DNA from: Lysobacteraceae bacterium
GTDB taxonomy: Bacteria > Pseudomonadota > Gammaproteobacteria > Xanthomonadales > Xanthomonadaceae
Direction of reading: 5' to 3'
Length of the DNA: 50,276 nucleotides
Assembly (NCBI GenBank): GCA_030681035.1
Contig: JAUXUI010000099.1
Coordinates: forward strand, 1 to 50,276
In this document: piece after piece, positions 1 through 13,986 of the stretch
Position numbering within the stretch: the stretch's first letter is position 1
Layout of the letters: each line of letters begins with the position of its first letter
Program-made: the position numbers and the translations under genes
Notes under the pieces: model-generated
What the model saw: the letters and a program-made list of their open reading frames with translations, nothing else
Databases searched by the model: none
Told to the model about the DNA's origin: nothing

Positions 1-134
1 GACGCTTGGTTGAAGTAGCCATCAGCAAAGCGTGACAGATTTCAAGCCAACGCTGAAGCCAGCAAAGCCTTATGCTGTATGGGCTGCGGCACCATCACCG
101 GGTGCCAGCCACCCACACGTTTCCACGAAGAGCC

Positions 135-166
135 AAAAAAAGGGGCCTCGGCATAGCCAAGGCCCC
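135..166 (-). terminator. Rho-independent terminator of the DUF1631 gene
   Basis: Read on the minus strand, a GGGGCC..GGCCCC stem of about 11 bp with a three-base TAT loop is followed directly by a run of seven T. It begins about 28 bases after the stop codon of the DUF1631 gene and has the full form of an intrinsic terminator. The remaining sequence from 1 to 134 shows no gene that I can support. Confidence 0.9.
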
Positions 167-193
167 ACGTGCATTGGGCCCATGGAAACCCAT

Positions 194-2479
194 TCAGGCC
201 GAAGCGCGATTCACATCGGTACTTGTTTCAGTGCGCTCATGCGACGCGCGAAGTTGACCCAGCACCTGATGCATCGCGCGCTCGAAGGCGGCATTGGTGC
301 CACGAATGCTGAAGCGCTGCTCGTGCATCATCACTGCCAATTCTTCTACCGAAGCCACGCATACGCGCAAGCCACGGCGGTTGACGAACAACAGGCGCGA
401 TGAAATCGGGCTGATCCATGACAACTTGGCAGGCTGCGCCTCACCTTGGTCGTCGATGAACTCGACCCAACTGCCAACTGGCAGCTTTTGCAGCGCTTCA
501 ACGTCTTCCGGGCTGAACTCAAGTTTGCTGCGATCAGAAACCAGACGCACTGGCGAAGCGTCGCGTGCGGCTGATGCGCGGCGCTCATGCAGATCATCCG
601 TACTGCCATCGTTGAACAACTCGGGTACCGCAGCAATCGGCTGCACTTTGCCCGCCGCCATGCCACGCAATTCGTCGGCAACCGCATCAACCAGCGTATC
701 GGCCGCTTCGCCAACACAACCCGAGGACGACAGAATCGGCAGCATGCCGGCACTCAACTGCGGCAGCAATGCAGCAAGCGCGGCTTCGCCACCATGCGCT
801 GCCTGTGCCATCGCCAGCAAGCCATCGCCACAAGCCAATGCCGCGCGGGTAGCGTCGGAATCCATACCCTCACGCAGTTGCAGCACCACCAGATGATGCG
901 TCCAGTAGCGGCGCATCACCACATCCAGTGCTGGCGGCAACGCCGTATCGGCAAGGCGTTTGTCGAGTTCTGCCTGCGCATAAGCACGCGCAGCTTCCAG
1001 TCGTTCCTTGCCCTGCTGTGCCTCGGAGGCGCGACGCTCGGCCAGGTCCACGCGCTTGCGATGCTGATCCATGAAGCAGCGGAACTCTTCTTCCAGGGTC
1101 TGGAAGATCGCCACGTTTTCGTTGAACTCCATCGACAGCCGCTGCACCACTTCTTCGGCCTTGGCCAGCAGCGTGCGCTCGGCGGGGGTCTCGCCGTCGT
1201 TGCCCTCACAGGCCTCGGCAACCGAGTTGAGCAGGCGGCGTGCCGGATGCTCCTTGCGCAGGAACATGCGGCGATCCAGCAAAGCCACCTTGATGAAGGG
1301 AACCACCATGCGGCCAATCAGCTCGCGCGCCGAACCCTTGAGCTGGCGCTCATCGAGCAACACATCAAACAGCATGCCAACCAGATCGATGGCGTCTTCG
1401 TCCACCGGGCTGAGGCAGGCCATTTCCGGATCGATGCCCAATTGGCGGGCGTTGGCCAGCACCTCACCCTTGATGCGTTGCACGACCGACTGCGACGGGT
1501 CCTGAATGGCTGCACGCACGCCATCGGGAATCTCCGACTGCAACAAAGAAAGCACCGAAATCATTTCGTTGGAACTGATCGGACGCAGGTGTGCCGCCGA
1601 CGGCATCGGCGCCGGCGCATTGTCGCTTTGCCGCCAGCCACGCAGCAACTCGTGCAAGGTGGCGAACAAAGCGCGTTCGTTGGGTGCGTACTGCTCACCG
1701 GGGCGCGCACTCTCATTTGCAGCCAGTGCAGGTTCGCGATAGTCGTTGGTCGCCGGCTGCGGCGGCGCCGATGCGCGCGGTACAACACGATTCGGCAACA
1801 CGCGCAGATGTGGCAGCACACCCGCTCTCAACAAGCATTCATTGACTTCTTCAAGTGCAGCGGCAACGGGCTTGGGCAATTCGCGCTCGCACAGCTTGAA
1901 CAGAATGAGCTTGATATCCCCAGGCATTTCACACGGCGCAAGCCCTGCCCGCAGTGCTACTGCTATGTGCGCTGCACCAAGGGGGCTGCTATCGGCATCC
2001 AACTCCTGCCGGCCGCCGACCCACGACAGCCGCTGCATCAGTTGCAACGACACCGCTGAACAATCCCTCTGCATCGCCTGACCCAGCATCCGGGCGGCGA
2101 TCTGCGACTCCATATCGTCTTCGCTCAGCAGGCTCAGATCACCCGATGAACTGGCACCCATGGCGGCTTCTGAAGTTATCGGCTCTCTGGCAACGAAGCG
2201 CTGCCACACATCCTGCAACTGGGCGGCAAAGCCATCCTCGATCTCGCCGCGACGGCGGCGCAACTCGCGCATGGCATCCAGAAAATGCGGTTGATTGCTG
2301 TTGCCGCCTGATTTCTGCATGAAATCAAACAGGGCATCATCAGCGACCGCCAACACCGTGCGCACTGCCTCGGTGAGCCGGGCAATGGCAAGTTCACGAG
2401 TGCGTTCAAGCACCGTAGTCATTTCGACAGCAGTGGTTGGCGCAGGCGATGAATGTGGACGAGGATCAGTCTGGCTCAT
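194..2479 (-). CDS. DUF1631 family protein
   Basis: The 761-residue product matches the DUF1631 family, long soluble proteins of unknown biochemical function common in beta- and gammaproteobacteria. It is largely helical and charged. An acidic helical stretch runs near residues 440-510, and the last roughly 100 residues (from the VGSWVEF segment) look like a small beta-barrel that may be PilZ-related, which is only a resemblance. I chose the ATG at 2479 because AAGG lies at ribosome-binding distance and the residues upstream of it look non-coding. It is transcribed away from the nitroreductase gene and ends at a strong terminator, so it is probably monocistronic. No signal peptide or membrane segment is visible. 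Confidence 0.85.
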   Translation of the reverse strand: MSQTDPRPHSSPAPTTAVEMTTVLERTRELAIARLTEAVRTVLAVADDALFDFMQKSGGNSNQPHFLDAMRELRRRRGEIEDGFAAQLQDVWQRFVAREPITSEAAMGASSSGDLSLLSEDDMESQIAARMLGQAMQRDCSAVSLQLMQRLSWVGGRQELDADSSPLGAAHIAVALRAGLAPCEMPGDIKLILFKLCERELPKPVAAALEEVNECLLRAGVLPHLRVLPNRVVPRASAPPQPATNDYREPALAANESARPGEQYAPNERALFATLHELLRGWRQSDNAPAPMPSAAHLRPISSNEMISVLSLLQSEIPDGVRAAIQDPSQSVVQRIKGEVLANARQLGIDPEMACLSPVDEDAIDLVGMLFDVLLDERQLKGSARELIGRMVVPFIKVALLDRRMFLRKEHPARRLLNSVAEACEGNDGETPAERTLLAKAEEVVQRLSMEFNENVAIFQTLEEEFRCFMDQHRKRVDLAERRASEAQQGKERLEAARAYAQAELDKRLADTALPPALDVVMRRYWTHHLVVLQLREGMDSDATRAALACGDGLLAMAQAAHGGEAALAALLPQLSAGMLPILSSSGCVGEAADTLVDAVADELRGMAAGKVQPIAAVPELFNDGSTDDLHERRASAARDASPVRLVSDRSKLEFSPEDVEALQKLPVGSWVEFIDDQGEAQPAKLSWISPISSRLLFVNRRGLRVCVASVEELAVMMHEQRFSIRGTNAAFERAMHQVLGQLRASHERTETSTDVNRASA

Positions 2480-2546
2480 GGCGCGACCTTGTTTTTTTAT
2501 TGCGTGGGTAAGGCATCGACCCCCAATCGACGCTTGTGGGCAGAAT

Positions 2547-2595
2547 ATGACGCAATGGGTCACTTTATTGTGATTGGCTCCTCAGTTTGCGTCAT
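2547..2595. promoter_or_regulatory. Perfect 9-bp inverted repeat in a divergent promoter region
   Basis: ATGACGCAA at 2547-2555 is repeated as its reverse complement at 2587-2595, with 31 bases between. The pair lies in the 163-bp gap between the divergent DUF1631 and nitroreductase genes, where it could bind a dimeric regulator. A chance occurrence cannot be excluded. Confidence 0.25.
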
Positions 2596-2642
2596 TGCCA
2601 CGCCCCGGTAATGATGGCGGACACCCACCAGACGACGCACCC

Positions 2643-3209
2643 ATGCCCTCACTCGCTGACCTTAACGCCCGAATCTCGACGCCCAGCCGGCTGTTGCAGG
2701 CACCTGGCCCCACTGCGGCGCAACTGGTGCAGATGCTGGAAGCAGCGATGCACGTACCCGACCATGGCCGGCTGGCGCCGTGGCGCTTTGTCCAGATCAG
2801 CGGCGAGGCACGGCTGGCACTCGGCGAAATCCTGGTTGCCCGCCTGCGTGAGCGCGAGCCCGGCGCGAGCACTGCCGCACTGGAAAAGGAACGTCTGCGC
2901 TTTGCCTGCGCACCCTGCATCATTACCGTGGTCGGCCAGCCCGTACGCGGCCACAAAGTGCCGGAAATCGAACAATTGCTATCCGGTGGCGCAGTCTGCC
3001 ACAGCCTGCTGCACGCCGCGCACGCGCTGGGTTTTGCCGCGCAATGGCTGACCAGTTGGGTTGCCTATGATCCGGTGGTCAAGGCTCGACTAGGCCTCGG
3101 CAACGATGAGCACGTGCTCGGCTTCATCCATATCGGTAGCGCCACCGAGCCGCCGAGCGAACGTCCCCGCCCTGCACTGAATGATCGCCTGAGCCAGTGG
3201 GCACCATGA
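2643..3209 (+). CDS. Nitroreductase family protein (YdjA-like)
   Basis: The 188-residue product is a small FMN-dependent nitroreductase-fold protein. It resembles E. coli YdjA in length and in key segments: an N-terminal I-S-T-P-S-R stretch, the APDHGRLAPWRF-like segment near residues 37-48 that contacts the flavin, a PCIITVV strand, and a central helix with QWLTSW. YdjA-type enzymes use NAD(P)H to reduce nitro compounds, but their physiological substrate is unknown. The ATG at 2643 starts the conserved region; the in-frame ATG at 2574 adds residues with no family similarity. The stop codon overlaps the next gene's start (ATGA), so the two are translationally coupled. Confidence 0.88.
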   Translation: MPSLADLNARISTPSRLLQAPGPTAAQLVQMLEAAMHVPDHGRLAPWRFVQISGEARLALGEILVARLREREPGASTAALEKERLRFACAPCIITVVGQPVRGHKVPEIEQLLSGGAVCHSLLHAAHALGFAAQWLTSWVAYDPVVKARLGLGNDEHVLGFIHIGSATEPPSERPRPALNDRLSQWAP

Positions 3210-4099
3210 GCATCGTCACACCCAGCGCGTGGCTGGTCGATGCCAGCGTCTATATCTTCCGTGCCTGGCACAGCCTGCCCGACGATTTTTCCGATGCCGA
3301 CGGACATCCGGTCAATGCGGTACACGGCTTTGCCCGGTTTTTGCTGGAATTGCTGGAACGCCAACGTCCTGCCCACATTGCCGTCGCATTCGATGTGGCG
3401 CTGGACAGTTCGTTCCGCAACGACATCTACCCCGCCTACAAAGCCAACCGCGATCCCGCACCCGATTCGCTGAAACGGCAGTTTGCTCATTGCATCGCCT
3501 TTAGCCGCGCACTGGGGCTGACCACCCTCGCCGACCCGCGCTACGAAGCGGACGATCTGATCGGCGCCAGCGTACATCGCCTGCGCGAACACGGGCTGCG
3601 CAGCGTCATCATTTCCGCCGACAAGGATTTGTCGCAATTGCTCGGCAGCGACGACGAGCAATGGGACTACGCCCGCAACCAGCGCTGGGGCCACGGCGAG
3701 GTCAAGGCGCGATACGGTGTACACGCCCACCAGATGGCCGACTTCCTTGGCCTGGCCGGCGATGCCACCGACAATATACCCGGCGTGCCCGGCATCGGCA
3801 GCAAAACCGCGGCCGCTCTGCTGGCGCATTTCGACAGCCTCGACGCACTGCTGCAACGGGTGGAGGAAGTGCCATACCTGCGCCTGCGCGGTGCCAGCCA
3901 GATGGCGCAGCGCCTGCGCGATCACGGTGAACAGGCGCTGCTGTCGCGGCGGCTGGCCACCATTGCCTGTGACGCGCCATTGCCAGACGCGTTCGGCATG
4001 GCGCAGCGTGGCTCCCATATACCCGAACTCGGTGCGCTGCTCGATCAGCTGCGCTTCGGGCCGATGACGCGGCGGCGCATTCATGCGCTCGCCGATTGA
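3206..4099 (+). CDS. 5'-3' exonuclease / flap endonuclease-like protein (Xni/ExoIX type)
   Basis: The 297-residue product has the PIN-like N-terminal domain and helix-3-turn-helix region of the bacterial 5'-3' exonuclease family, here as a free-standing protein separate from DNA polymerase I. Visible metal-ligand motifs are VDAS near residue 9, AFD near 62, YEADDLIG near 115 and SADKDLS near 138. The helix-3-turn-helix is the GLAGDATDNIPGVPGIGSK segment near 185. Proteins of this type process flaps or RNA primers in DNA metabolism. The start at 3206 overlaps the nitroreductase stop as ATGA; an ATG at 3197 adds only three residues. It could equally be called ExoIX/Xni or a T5-type exonuclease. 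Confidence 0.88.
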   Translation: MSIVTPSAWLVDASVYIFRAWHSLPDDFSDADGHPVNAVHGFARFLLELLERQRPAHIAVAFDVALDSSFRNDIYPAYKANRDPAPDSLKRQFAHCIAFSRALGLTTLADPRYEADDLIGASVHRLREHGLRSVIISADKDLSQLLGSDDEQWDYARNQRWGHGEVKARYGVHAHQMADFLGLAGDATDNIPGVPGIGSKTAAALLAHFDSLDALLQRVEEVPYLRLRGASQMAQRLRDHGEQALLSRRLATIACDAPLPDAFGMAQRGSHIPELGALLDQLRFGPMTRRRIHALAD

Positions 4100-4153
4100 C
4101 CATGCGCCACGCGCAGCCGCCATCACAATAACGAATGCGATACACTCGCAACA

Positions 4154-4531
4154 ATGAAACCGTATCGCAACCACCGCATTGCCCTGCGCGCCTTGTGCGT
4201 GGCGTTGCTGCTGGCCGTGGTGGCAATGCCGGTGCTGCTGGCTGCGGGTGAGTTGCACGAACTGGATCACCATTCTCAGGCTGGGCATCCACCCGCCGCG
4301 CACAGTGATGACCACGGCGGGCCAGGCGAACTGCCGCCGCCGTCAGAAAACCCGGGGCAGTGGCACCTGTTGATTCACCTGGCGCATTGCTGCGGCCAGC
4401 CGGCGGCGTTGTTGCCCGCCACGCTGCTGATTGACGACCTGCGGCAGATCGCGTTTGTTGCAGGCCGTGAACCCTCACCACGGCTGAGCACCGCTCAGCC
4501 CCGGCTGTTGCGACCTCCGATCACCGGGTAA
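4154..4531 (+). CDS. His-rich small membrane or periplasmic protein upstream of czcCBA
   Basis: The product is 125 residues. A basic N-terminus and a hydrophobic segment (about residues 11-32) form a signal sequence or single membrane anchor. A His/Asp/Pro-rich stretch follows at about residues 33-75 (HELDHH, HPPAAHSDDHGG, HLLIHLAHCC), well suited to binding divalent metals. It lies 51 bp before czcC on the same strand. In position it resembles the small czcI-type genes that precede czcCBA in other bacteria, so a role in metal sensing or periplasmic metal buffering is inferred. No catalytic motif is visible. Confidence 0.7.
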   Translation: MKPYRNHRIALRALCVALLLAVVAMPVLLAAGELHELDHHSQAGHPPAAHSDDHGGPGELPPPSENPGQWHLLIHLAHCCGQPAALLPATLLIDDLRQIAFVAGREPSPRLSTAQPRLLRPPITG

Positions 4532-4582
4532 CGCACGCGCTACGCCTCGCCGGCGTCCCGTTCCCCATCCCGGAGTCAACCC

Positions 4583-5853
4583 ATGTCAACGTTCCGTGCG
4601 GCCATTGCCGCAGCGGTTATCGTGCTTGGTGCAGCAGCACCCACGCGAGCGACCGAAACCCTGCGCCTGGACGATGCGTTCCAGCGCGTCATCCAATCCC
4701 ATCCCGAACTTGCCATATTGCGTTACCGCGAAGCCAGCCTGCGTGCGCAGGTGGAGCAGGCAGCGCAGAGCGCACCGCTGCAACTAGGTGCCAGCGCCGA
4801 AAATGTCCTCGGCAGCGGCACCGCCTCGGGCGTGGATGGCGCCGAACTCACGGTATCGCTGGCCTCGGTGCTGGAGCGCGGTGGCAAGCGCGCCGCACGC
4901 GTGGTGCTCGCCGAACAGCACTATCGCGGCATCGATCTGCAGCGCGAGGCAAAACAGCTCGACCTGCTGGCCGAAGTGGCACGGCGCTACCTGGATGTCG
5001 CGGCCGCCCGTGCGTTGTCCGTGCTGGCACAGCAGGACATGGCCCAGCGCCAGCGGGCAGCAGCAGCCACCAGCAAGCGGGTAGCGGCAGGTGGTGCGCC
5101 TGAATCGGTGCGCCTGGCCGCGCAAGCGGCAGTGACGCGTGCGCAAGGCGCGCTGTCGCGTGCAGAACTGGCACAGGCCGCCGCCATCCGCCGGCTTGCC
5201 CTGCTCTGGGGCGAGCACGATCCGCACTACGCGATTGTCAGCGGTGAGCTGACTGCATTGCCGCCAGTGCGCGACTACACCAGCTTGATTGCGCGCCTGG
5301 CAACCAGCCCCGAACTACGCCGTTTTGCCAGCGAAGCACGGCTGCGTGAAGCACGCCTGCAACTGGCACGCAGCGCGCGTTCAAGCGATATCCAATGGCA
5401 ACTGGGGGTGCGTCGGCTGGAACTCGATAACGACTGGGGCCTGGTCGGCAGCCTGTCGATTCCGTTCGGCAACGCCGAGCGCGCACGGCCGGGGATTCGC
5501 GCCGCCGAAGCAGACCTCTCCGCGCTCGACCTGGAACGTGAAGGGCAAACGCGCACGCTGGAAACCACGCTGCTCGACGTGGCGGCACAGATCGAAATGG
5601 CGGTTGCCGAGGCGCGTCATATTGATGACGCATTGTTGCCGCTCCTGCAGCAAGCCGAGCAGGCCGCAGAGCGCGCCTATCGCACGGGTGCCTTGAGCCA
5701 TCTGGAATGGGCGCAACTGCAATCCGAGATCACCGCCAGCCAACGTGATCGGCTGCACGCCAGCATCGCCGCGCATCGCGGCCTGATCGACCTGCAACGC
5801 TTGACCGGCGAATCGTTACTGCCGGCCAGCACCCAAAGCAAGGAATCGCAACC

Positions 5854-5857
<4 letters not shown>
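4583..5857 (+). CDS. czcC: TolC-family outer-membrane factor of heavy-metal efflux pump (CzcC)
   Basis: The 424-residue product begins with a signal peptide ending near ATRATE. It then shows two TolC/OEP repeats of long amphipathic helices rich in Ala, Arg, Glu and Gln, with LDDAFQRVIQSHPEL near the mature N-terminus as in CzcC proteins. It would form the trimeric outer-membrane channel of a tripartite Czc pump. The length matches CzcC (about 420 residues). Its stop codon overlaps the czcB start as ATGA, so the genes are translationally coupled. There is no lipobox, unlike many other OEP proteins. Confidence 0.93.
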
Positions 5858-10267
<4,410 letters not shown>

Positions 10268-10297
10268 ACTACACCTGTCAATCCATGCGGAGCCACT

Positions 10298-10846
10298 ATG
10301 CCGAACCCGAATGCTATCGAGACACTCTACGAAGGCGAATACCTGCGTCTGAAGCGACAGGGCCACTGGGAATACGCCGAGCGCTGCAATGCCGGCTGCG
10401 CGGTGATCGTGGTGGCGCTCACCCCCGAGAACAAGCTGCTGTTTGTCGAGCAGTACCGCATTCCGATTGCCGCGCGCAGCATCGAGATGCCGGCCGGGCT
10501 GGTCGGCGATCTCAGCGATAGCGACACCATCGATAGCGCGGCACGGCGTGAACTACTGGAAGAAACCGGCTGGCAGGCCGAGCACATCGACCTGCTGATG
10601 ATCGGCCCCACCTCGTCGGGCATGAGCAACGAGATGATCGCCTTTGTGCGCGCCCGTGGCCTCACCCGCATCGATGCCGGTGGCGGCGATGAAAGCGAGG
10701 ACATCACCGTACACGAGGTGGCGCTGGCCGATGCCCCGCGCTGGCTCGCCAGCAAAATGGCTGAAGGCTATTCGATGGATCCCAAACTGTGGGCCGGGCT
10801 GTGGATGATTGCGCGCAACCCCGATGGCAGCGCACTCGACGGCTGA
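10298..10846 (+). CDS. NUDIX hydrolase, ADP-ribose/ADP-sugar pyrophosphatase type
   Basis: The 182-residue product carries a Nudix box (ARRELLEETGW near residues 80-90) preceded by EMPAGLVGD, the arrangement seen in ADP-ribose and ADP-sugar pyrophosphatases. The usual Glu within the GX5E part of the box is displaced by a short Asp/Ser-rich insertion (DLSDSDTID), a mild departure from the consensus. Such enzymes hydrolyse nucleoside diphosphate sugars to the sugar phosphate and AMP. It begins 30 bp after czcA and 33 bp before the ABC ATPase gene. It may be read with either neighbour, but nothing links it functionally to metal efflux. Confidence 0.9.
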   Translation: MPNPNAIETLYEGEYLRLKRQGHWEYAERCNAGCAVIVVALTPENKLLFVEQYRIPIAARSIEMPAGLVGDLSDSDTIDSAARRELLEETGWQAEHIDLLMIGPTSSGMSNEMIAFVRARGLTRIDAGGGDESEDITVHEVALADAPRWLASKMAEGYSMDPKLWAGLWMIARNPDGSALDG

Positions 10847-10879
10847 TCGACACAGACAGAACCCGCCTGATCGGCGATC

Positions 10880-12175
10880 ATGTGCGCCATGTCCATACCC
10901 GCATCCAGCCCCATCAAGCCCGCTATCGAAGTACGCGGCGTCAGCAAGACCTATCGCATGTGGGCAACGCCGGCCGCCCGGCTGTGGGTGCCGTTGCTGT
11001 ATCGCGCCGCGCGTGCATGTCAAAGCGTGTTTCCGGCACTGGCACGGCGCCTGAACGCAGCAGCGATGCGCCGCCTGCACACCCACCAGGCGCTCAGCGA
11101 CATCGATCTGACGCTGATGCCCGGCGAGTCGTTGGGCATCATCGGCCTCAACGGCAGCGGCAAGAGCACGCTGTTGCAGATCATCGCCGGGGTGCTGCCG
11201 CCATCGTCGGGAACCGTGCGCGTGCATGGCCGGGTGGCGGCGTTGCTGGAACTGGGTTCGGGTTTCAACCCGGACATGACCGGCCGCGAAAATGTCTATA
11301 TCAATGCCGCCATTCTCGGCTTCGAGCGGCGCCGGGTGGATACCTTGATCGACCAGATCATCGCGTTCGCCGAAATTGGCGACTACATCGATGAACCGGT
11401 GCGCACTTACAGCTCGGGCATGGTGCTGCGTCTGGCGTTCGCGGTGCAGGTGCATGTCGAGCCCGACGTGCTGATCGTTGACGAGGCGCTGTCGGTCGGT
11501 GATGCCCAGTTCCAGGCCAAGGCGATGACCCGGATCGAAGAGATTCTGGCCAACGGCACTACGTTGTTGTTTGTCGGCCACGATCTCAATGCGCTGCGCG
11601 CGTTTTGTCAGCATGCGATGCTGCTGGAAAAGGGCCGCGTGGTGCTGCAGGGCCTGCCCGAAGATGTGATTACCGCCTATTTGCAGGATATCCAGCGCGG
11701 CGTGTTGCGCGCACGTGGGCGCGATGCCAGCGCACTGGTTTCGGTCGCTGACGGGTTTGCCCACGGCAAGACCCGGGTGCTGGAGGCCCACTTCGAAAAC
11801 GGCGGCAACCACTGCACCCTGCGTTTTGCCGAGCCGGTGAGCGTACATCTGGCGCTGAGCCTGGATGCGGGCATCGGTGTACCCGGCATCATCGTCGACG
11901 TGCTCGACCTCAAGGGGCTGCAAGTCAGTGGCCGACGCATCGCGCTGCCGGCCTCACCGCACGGCGGCATGCTGAATCTGCGCCTGCAAATTTCTGCAGC
12001 ACTGCAAAAAGGGGTCTACCGGATCCGCACCCGCATCGTCGATGCTCCCAGCCTGGAGCAGACCGTGGTGCTGGCACGTCACGATGGTGGCCTGTCATTC
12101 GAGGTGATCGACGACAGCCGCCATCGCTTTACCGGCCTGTTCGAGTTGCCAATGCAGGTGGACATCCTGCCCTGA
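10880..12175 (+). CDS. ABC transporter ATP-binding protein for polysaccharide export (Wzt/TagH-like)
   Basis: The 431-residue protein has an ATPase domain of the polysaccharide-export class: Walker A GLNGSGKST near residue 89, signature YSSGMVLRL near 178, and Walker B VLIVDEALSVGD near 197. A C-terminal domain of about 150 residues resembles the Wzt substrate-binding region. Such proteins pair with a Wzm-type ABC-2 permease to export O-antigen or other lipid-linked glycans. No permease gene lies beside it or elsewhere in the window, which is unusual. A second ATG at 10889 is an alternative start. It is followed by glycosyltransferase and sulfotransferase genes. Confidence 0.88.
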   Translation: MCAMSIPASSPIKPAIEVRGVSKTYRMWATPAARLWVPLLYRAARACQSVFPALARRLNAAAMRRLHTHQALSDIDLTLMPGESLGIIGLNGSGKSTLLQIIAGVLPPSSGTVRVHGRVAALLELGSGFNPDMTGRENVYINAAILGFERRRVDTLIDQIIAFAEIGDYIDEPVRTYSSGMVLRLAFAVQVHVEPDVLIVDEALSVGDAQFQAKAMTRIEEILANGTTLLFVGHDLNALRAFCQHAMLLEKGRVVLQGLPEDVITAYLQDIQRGVLRARGRDASALVSVADGFAHGKTRVLEAHFENGGNHCTLRFAEPVSVHLALSLDAGIGVPGIIVDVLDLKGLQVSGRRIALPASPHGGMLNLRLQISAALQKGVYRIRTRIVDAPSLEQTVVLARHDGGLSFEVIDDSRHRFTGLFELPMQVDILP

Positions 12176-12217
12176 GCGCATGCCAAACACCTCCTCGTCA
12201 CCCACCCAGGCCCGGTC

Positions 12218-13144
12218 ATGACCACGCCGCCCATCATGCTTTTTCATCGTGATTTTCGCGGCTACAGCGGCGGCCATGGCAAGGTCTGGGATTATTTCAA
12301 CCACGCCATTGCGGCCGGCTGGGATGCGCGGGTTTACTTCACGCCACAATCGCTGCACGACGCGAGCAACCCTTGGCTGGCCATGCGCGAGCGCGTGGTT
12401 GACCGCTACGCACCGCAAACCGCCGATGCGTTGTTCATTGGCGGCATGGATTGGTCGGCACTGAGCGATGATGGCGCGCTGAGTGGCAAGCCGGTATTCA
12501 ATCTGATCCAGCATGTCCGCCACGGCGATCCGCAGCACCCGCTTTACGCATTCCTGATGCGGCCGGCGCACCGCATCTGCGTGTCGCCACAAGTGGCGAG
12601 CGCGATCAGCGCCAGCGGCCGCGTCAATGGCCCGATAACGGTGATCGAGGCCGCACTCAACCTGTCGCAGACGGCGTTTGCCGGGGCGCGCGAAAGCGTG
12701 TTCATCGATGGCATCAAGCAACCCGAACTGGCCCGCGAACTGACCGCTGTGCTGCGCGCCGAAGGCCGCAAGGTGGTGCTTTGCGATCACCCGATGCCAC
12801 GCACGCAATACCTTGCTGCGATGGCACAAGCACGGGTCGCAGTCACCTTGCCGCACCCGACCGAGGGTTTTTATTTGCCCGGCTTGGAGGCGATGGCTTT
12901 GGGCTGCGCAACCGTGGTGCCCGATTGCGTGGGTAATCGCGCCTATCTTGAACCGGGCAACAACGCCCTGGCACCGGCGTTGCAATGCATCGCGCTTGCC
13001 AACGCGGTGCGCCAGCTCGATGACCCAATGCTTCAAGCGCAACTGCTGCGTGCCGGAACCGCCACCGCCGCACGCTTCACCCTGGCGCGCGAGCGCGCCG
13101 CCTTTCAGCGCCTGGCTGTGCCGGGCCGGGGAATCGCGTCGTGA
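12218..13144 (+). CDS. Glycosyltransferase, family 4-like
   Basis: The 308-residue product resembles GT-B glycosyltransferases. The C-terminal half contains LPHPTEGFYLPGLEAMALGC near residues 210-229, which matches the donor-binding E-x7-E region of GT4-type enzymes, and then VVPDCVGNRAYLEPGNNAL. The N-terminal half (FHRDFRGYSGGHGKVWDYF) would be the acceptor domain. It probably transfers a sugar in surface-glycan assembly together with the adjacent ABC ATPase. The final codons overlap the first sulfotransferase start as GTGA. No transmembrane segment is evident, so it should act in the cytoplasm or at the membrane face. Confidence 0.82.
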   Translation: MTTPPIMLFHRDFRGYSGGHGKVWDYFNHAIAAGWDARVYFTPQSLHDASNPWLAMRERVVDRYAPQTADALFIGGMDWSALSDDGALSGKPVFNLIQHVRHGDPQHPLYAFLMRPAHRICVSPQVASAISASGRVNGPITVIEAALNLSQTAFAGARESVFIDGIKQPELARELTAVLRAEGRKVVLCDHPMPRTQYLAAMAQARVAVTLPHPTEGFYLPGLEAMALGCATVVPDCVGNRAYLEPGNNALAPALQCIALANAVRQLDDPMLQAQLLRAGTATAARFTLARERAAFQRLAVPGRGIAS

Positions 13145-13986
13145 GCGGGCGCGACATTGCACTCACCGGTGTGCCGCGTTCCGGCACCACGCTCGCCTGC
13201 CGGCTGTTGGGCCAATGTCGAAATACGGTCGCGCTGTTCGAACCGATGCCGGTACTGACCCTACCCCAGGAACATGACCTGGCGTTGGCGCAAGTGCTCG
13301 ATTTCTACCGCGATGTGCGTACCCGGATCGCGCGCGAGCATAGCGCGCCAAGCAAGGTGCGTGGCGGCGCCGTGCCCGACAACCTGTACGCTGAAGCCGG
13401 CAGCGACGGCACGCGGCAATTGCAAGCGCACCCGGGTCTGCTGCAGGTGCCTGCGGACCTGCCCGACGACTTCAGCCTGGTGATCAAACACAACGCGGCG
13501 TTTACCGCGTTGTTGCCGAAACTGGCGATGCAACTCGACACTTTCGCCATCGTCCGCAATCCGCTGGCGGTGATCGCCTCCTGGCAGTCGGTAGATGTGC
13601 CGGTGCAGCAAGGCCGCGTGCCGGCAGGTGAACGACTCGACCCGCAACTCGCGGCACGGTTGAACGCCTGCAACGACGTGCTGGAGCGACAACTGCGGGT
13701 GCTGGATTGGTTTTTCCAGCAGTTTCATACCCATCTGCCAGTGCAACGGGTGCTGCGTTACGAGGACATTGTCGCCAGCCATGGCGTGCTGCTGCATGCA
13801 CGTGTTGGCGTGGATGGCTCGACAGACGCCTCGCTGCGGGCACACAACCCGGTGTCACGCCGCGATACGGCCGCCATCGAAACCGTACGCTGTGCGCTGC
13901 GCGAATTCCCCGGTGCATGGCGACACTGGTATGAACCCACCGCGATTGATGCTGCTTTTGCCCCGCAACCGGGAGCGACCGGGTGA
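13141..13986 (+). CDS. Sulfotransferase family protein (first of pair)
   Basis: The 281-residue product starts at a GTG that overlaps the preceding stop. Near the N-terminus, TGVPRSGTTLACRLL (residues 8-22) is the 5'-phosphosulfate-binding loop of PAPS-dependent sulfotransferases. FAIVRNPLAVIASWQS near residue 137 is the 3'-phosphate-binding segment. It would transfer sulfate from PAPS to a carbohydrate hydroxyl. It is coupled to the glycosyltransferase and to the second sulfotransferase by 4-bp overlaps, supporting a common glycan substrate. The two sulfotransferases are only distantly alike, so they probably sulfate different positions. Confidence 0.87.
   Translation: MSGRDIALTGVPRSGTTLACRLLGQCRNTVALFEPMPVLTLPQEHDLALAQVLDFYRDVRTRIAREHSAPSKVRGGAVPDNLYAEAGSDGTRQLQAHPGLLQVPADLPDDFSLVIKHNAAFTALLPKLAMQLDTFAIVRNPLAVIASWQSVDVPVQQGRVPAGERLDPQLAARLNACNDVLERQLRVLDWFFQQFHTHLPVQRVLRYEDIVASHGVLLHARVGVDGSTDASLRAHNPVSRRDTAAIETVRCALREFPGAWRHWYEPTAIDAAFAPQPGATG

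Noticed and set aside
587-2059. 490-codon frame antisense to the DUF1631 gene
   Set aside because: Gln/His/Arg-rich translation with no motif, opposite a well-supported gene with its own ribosome-binding site and terminator.
3065-4315. 416-codon frame antisense to the exonuclease gene
   Set aside because: It overlaps two plus-strand genes with conserved motifs and shows no family similarity.
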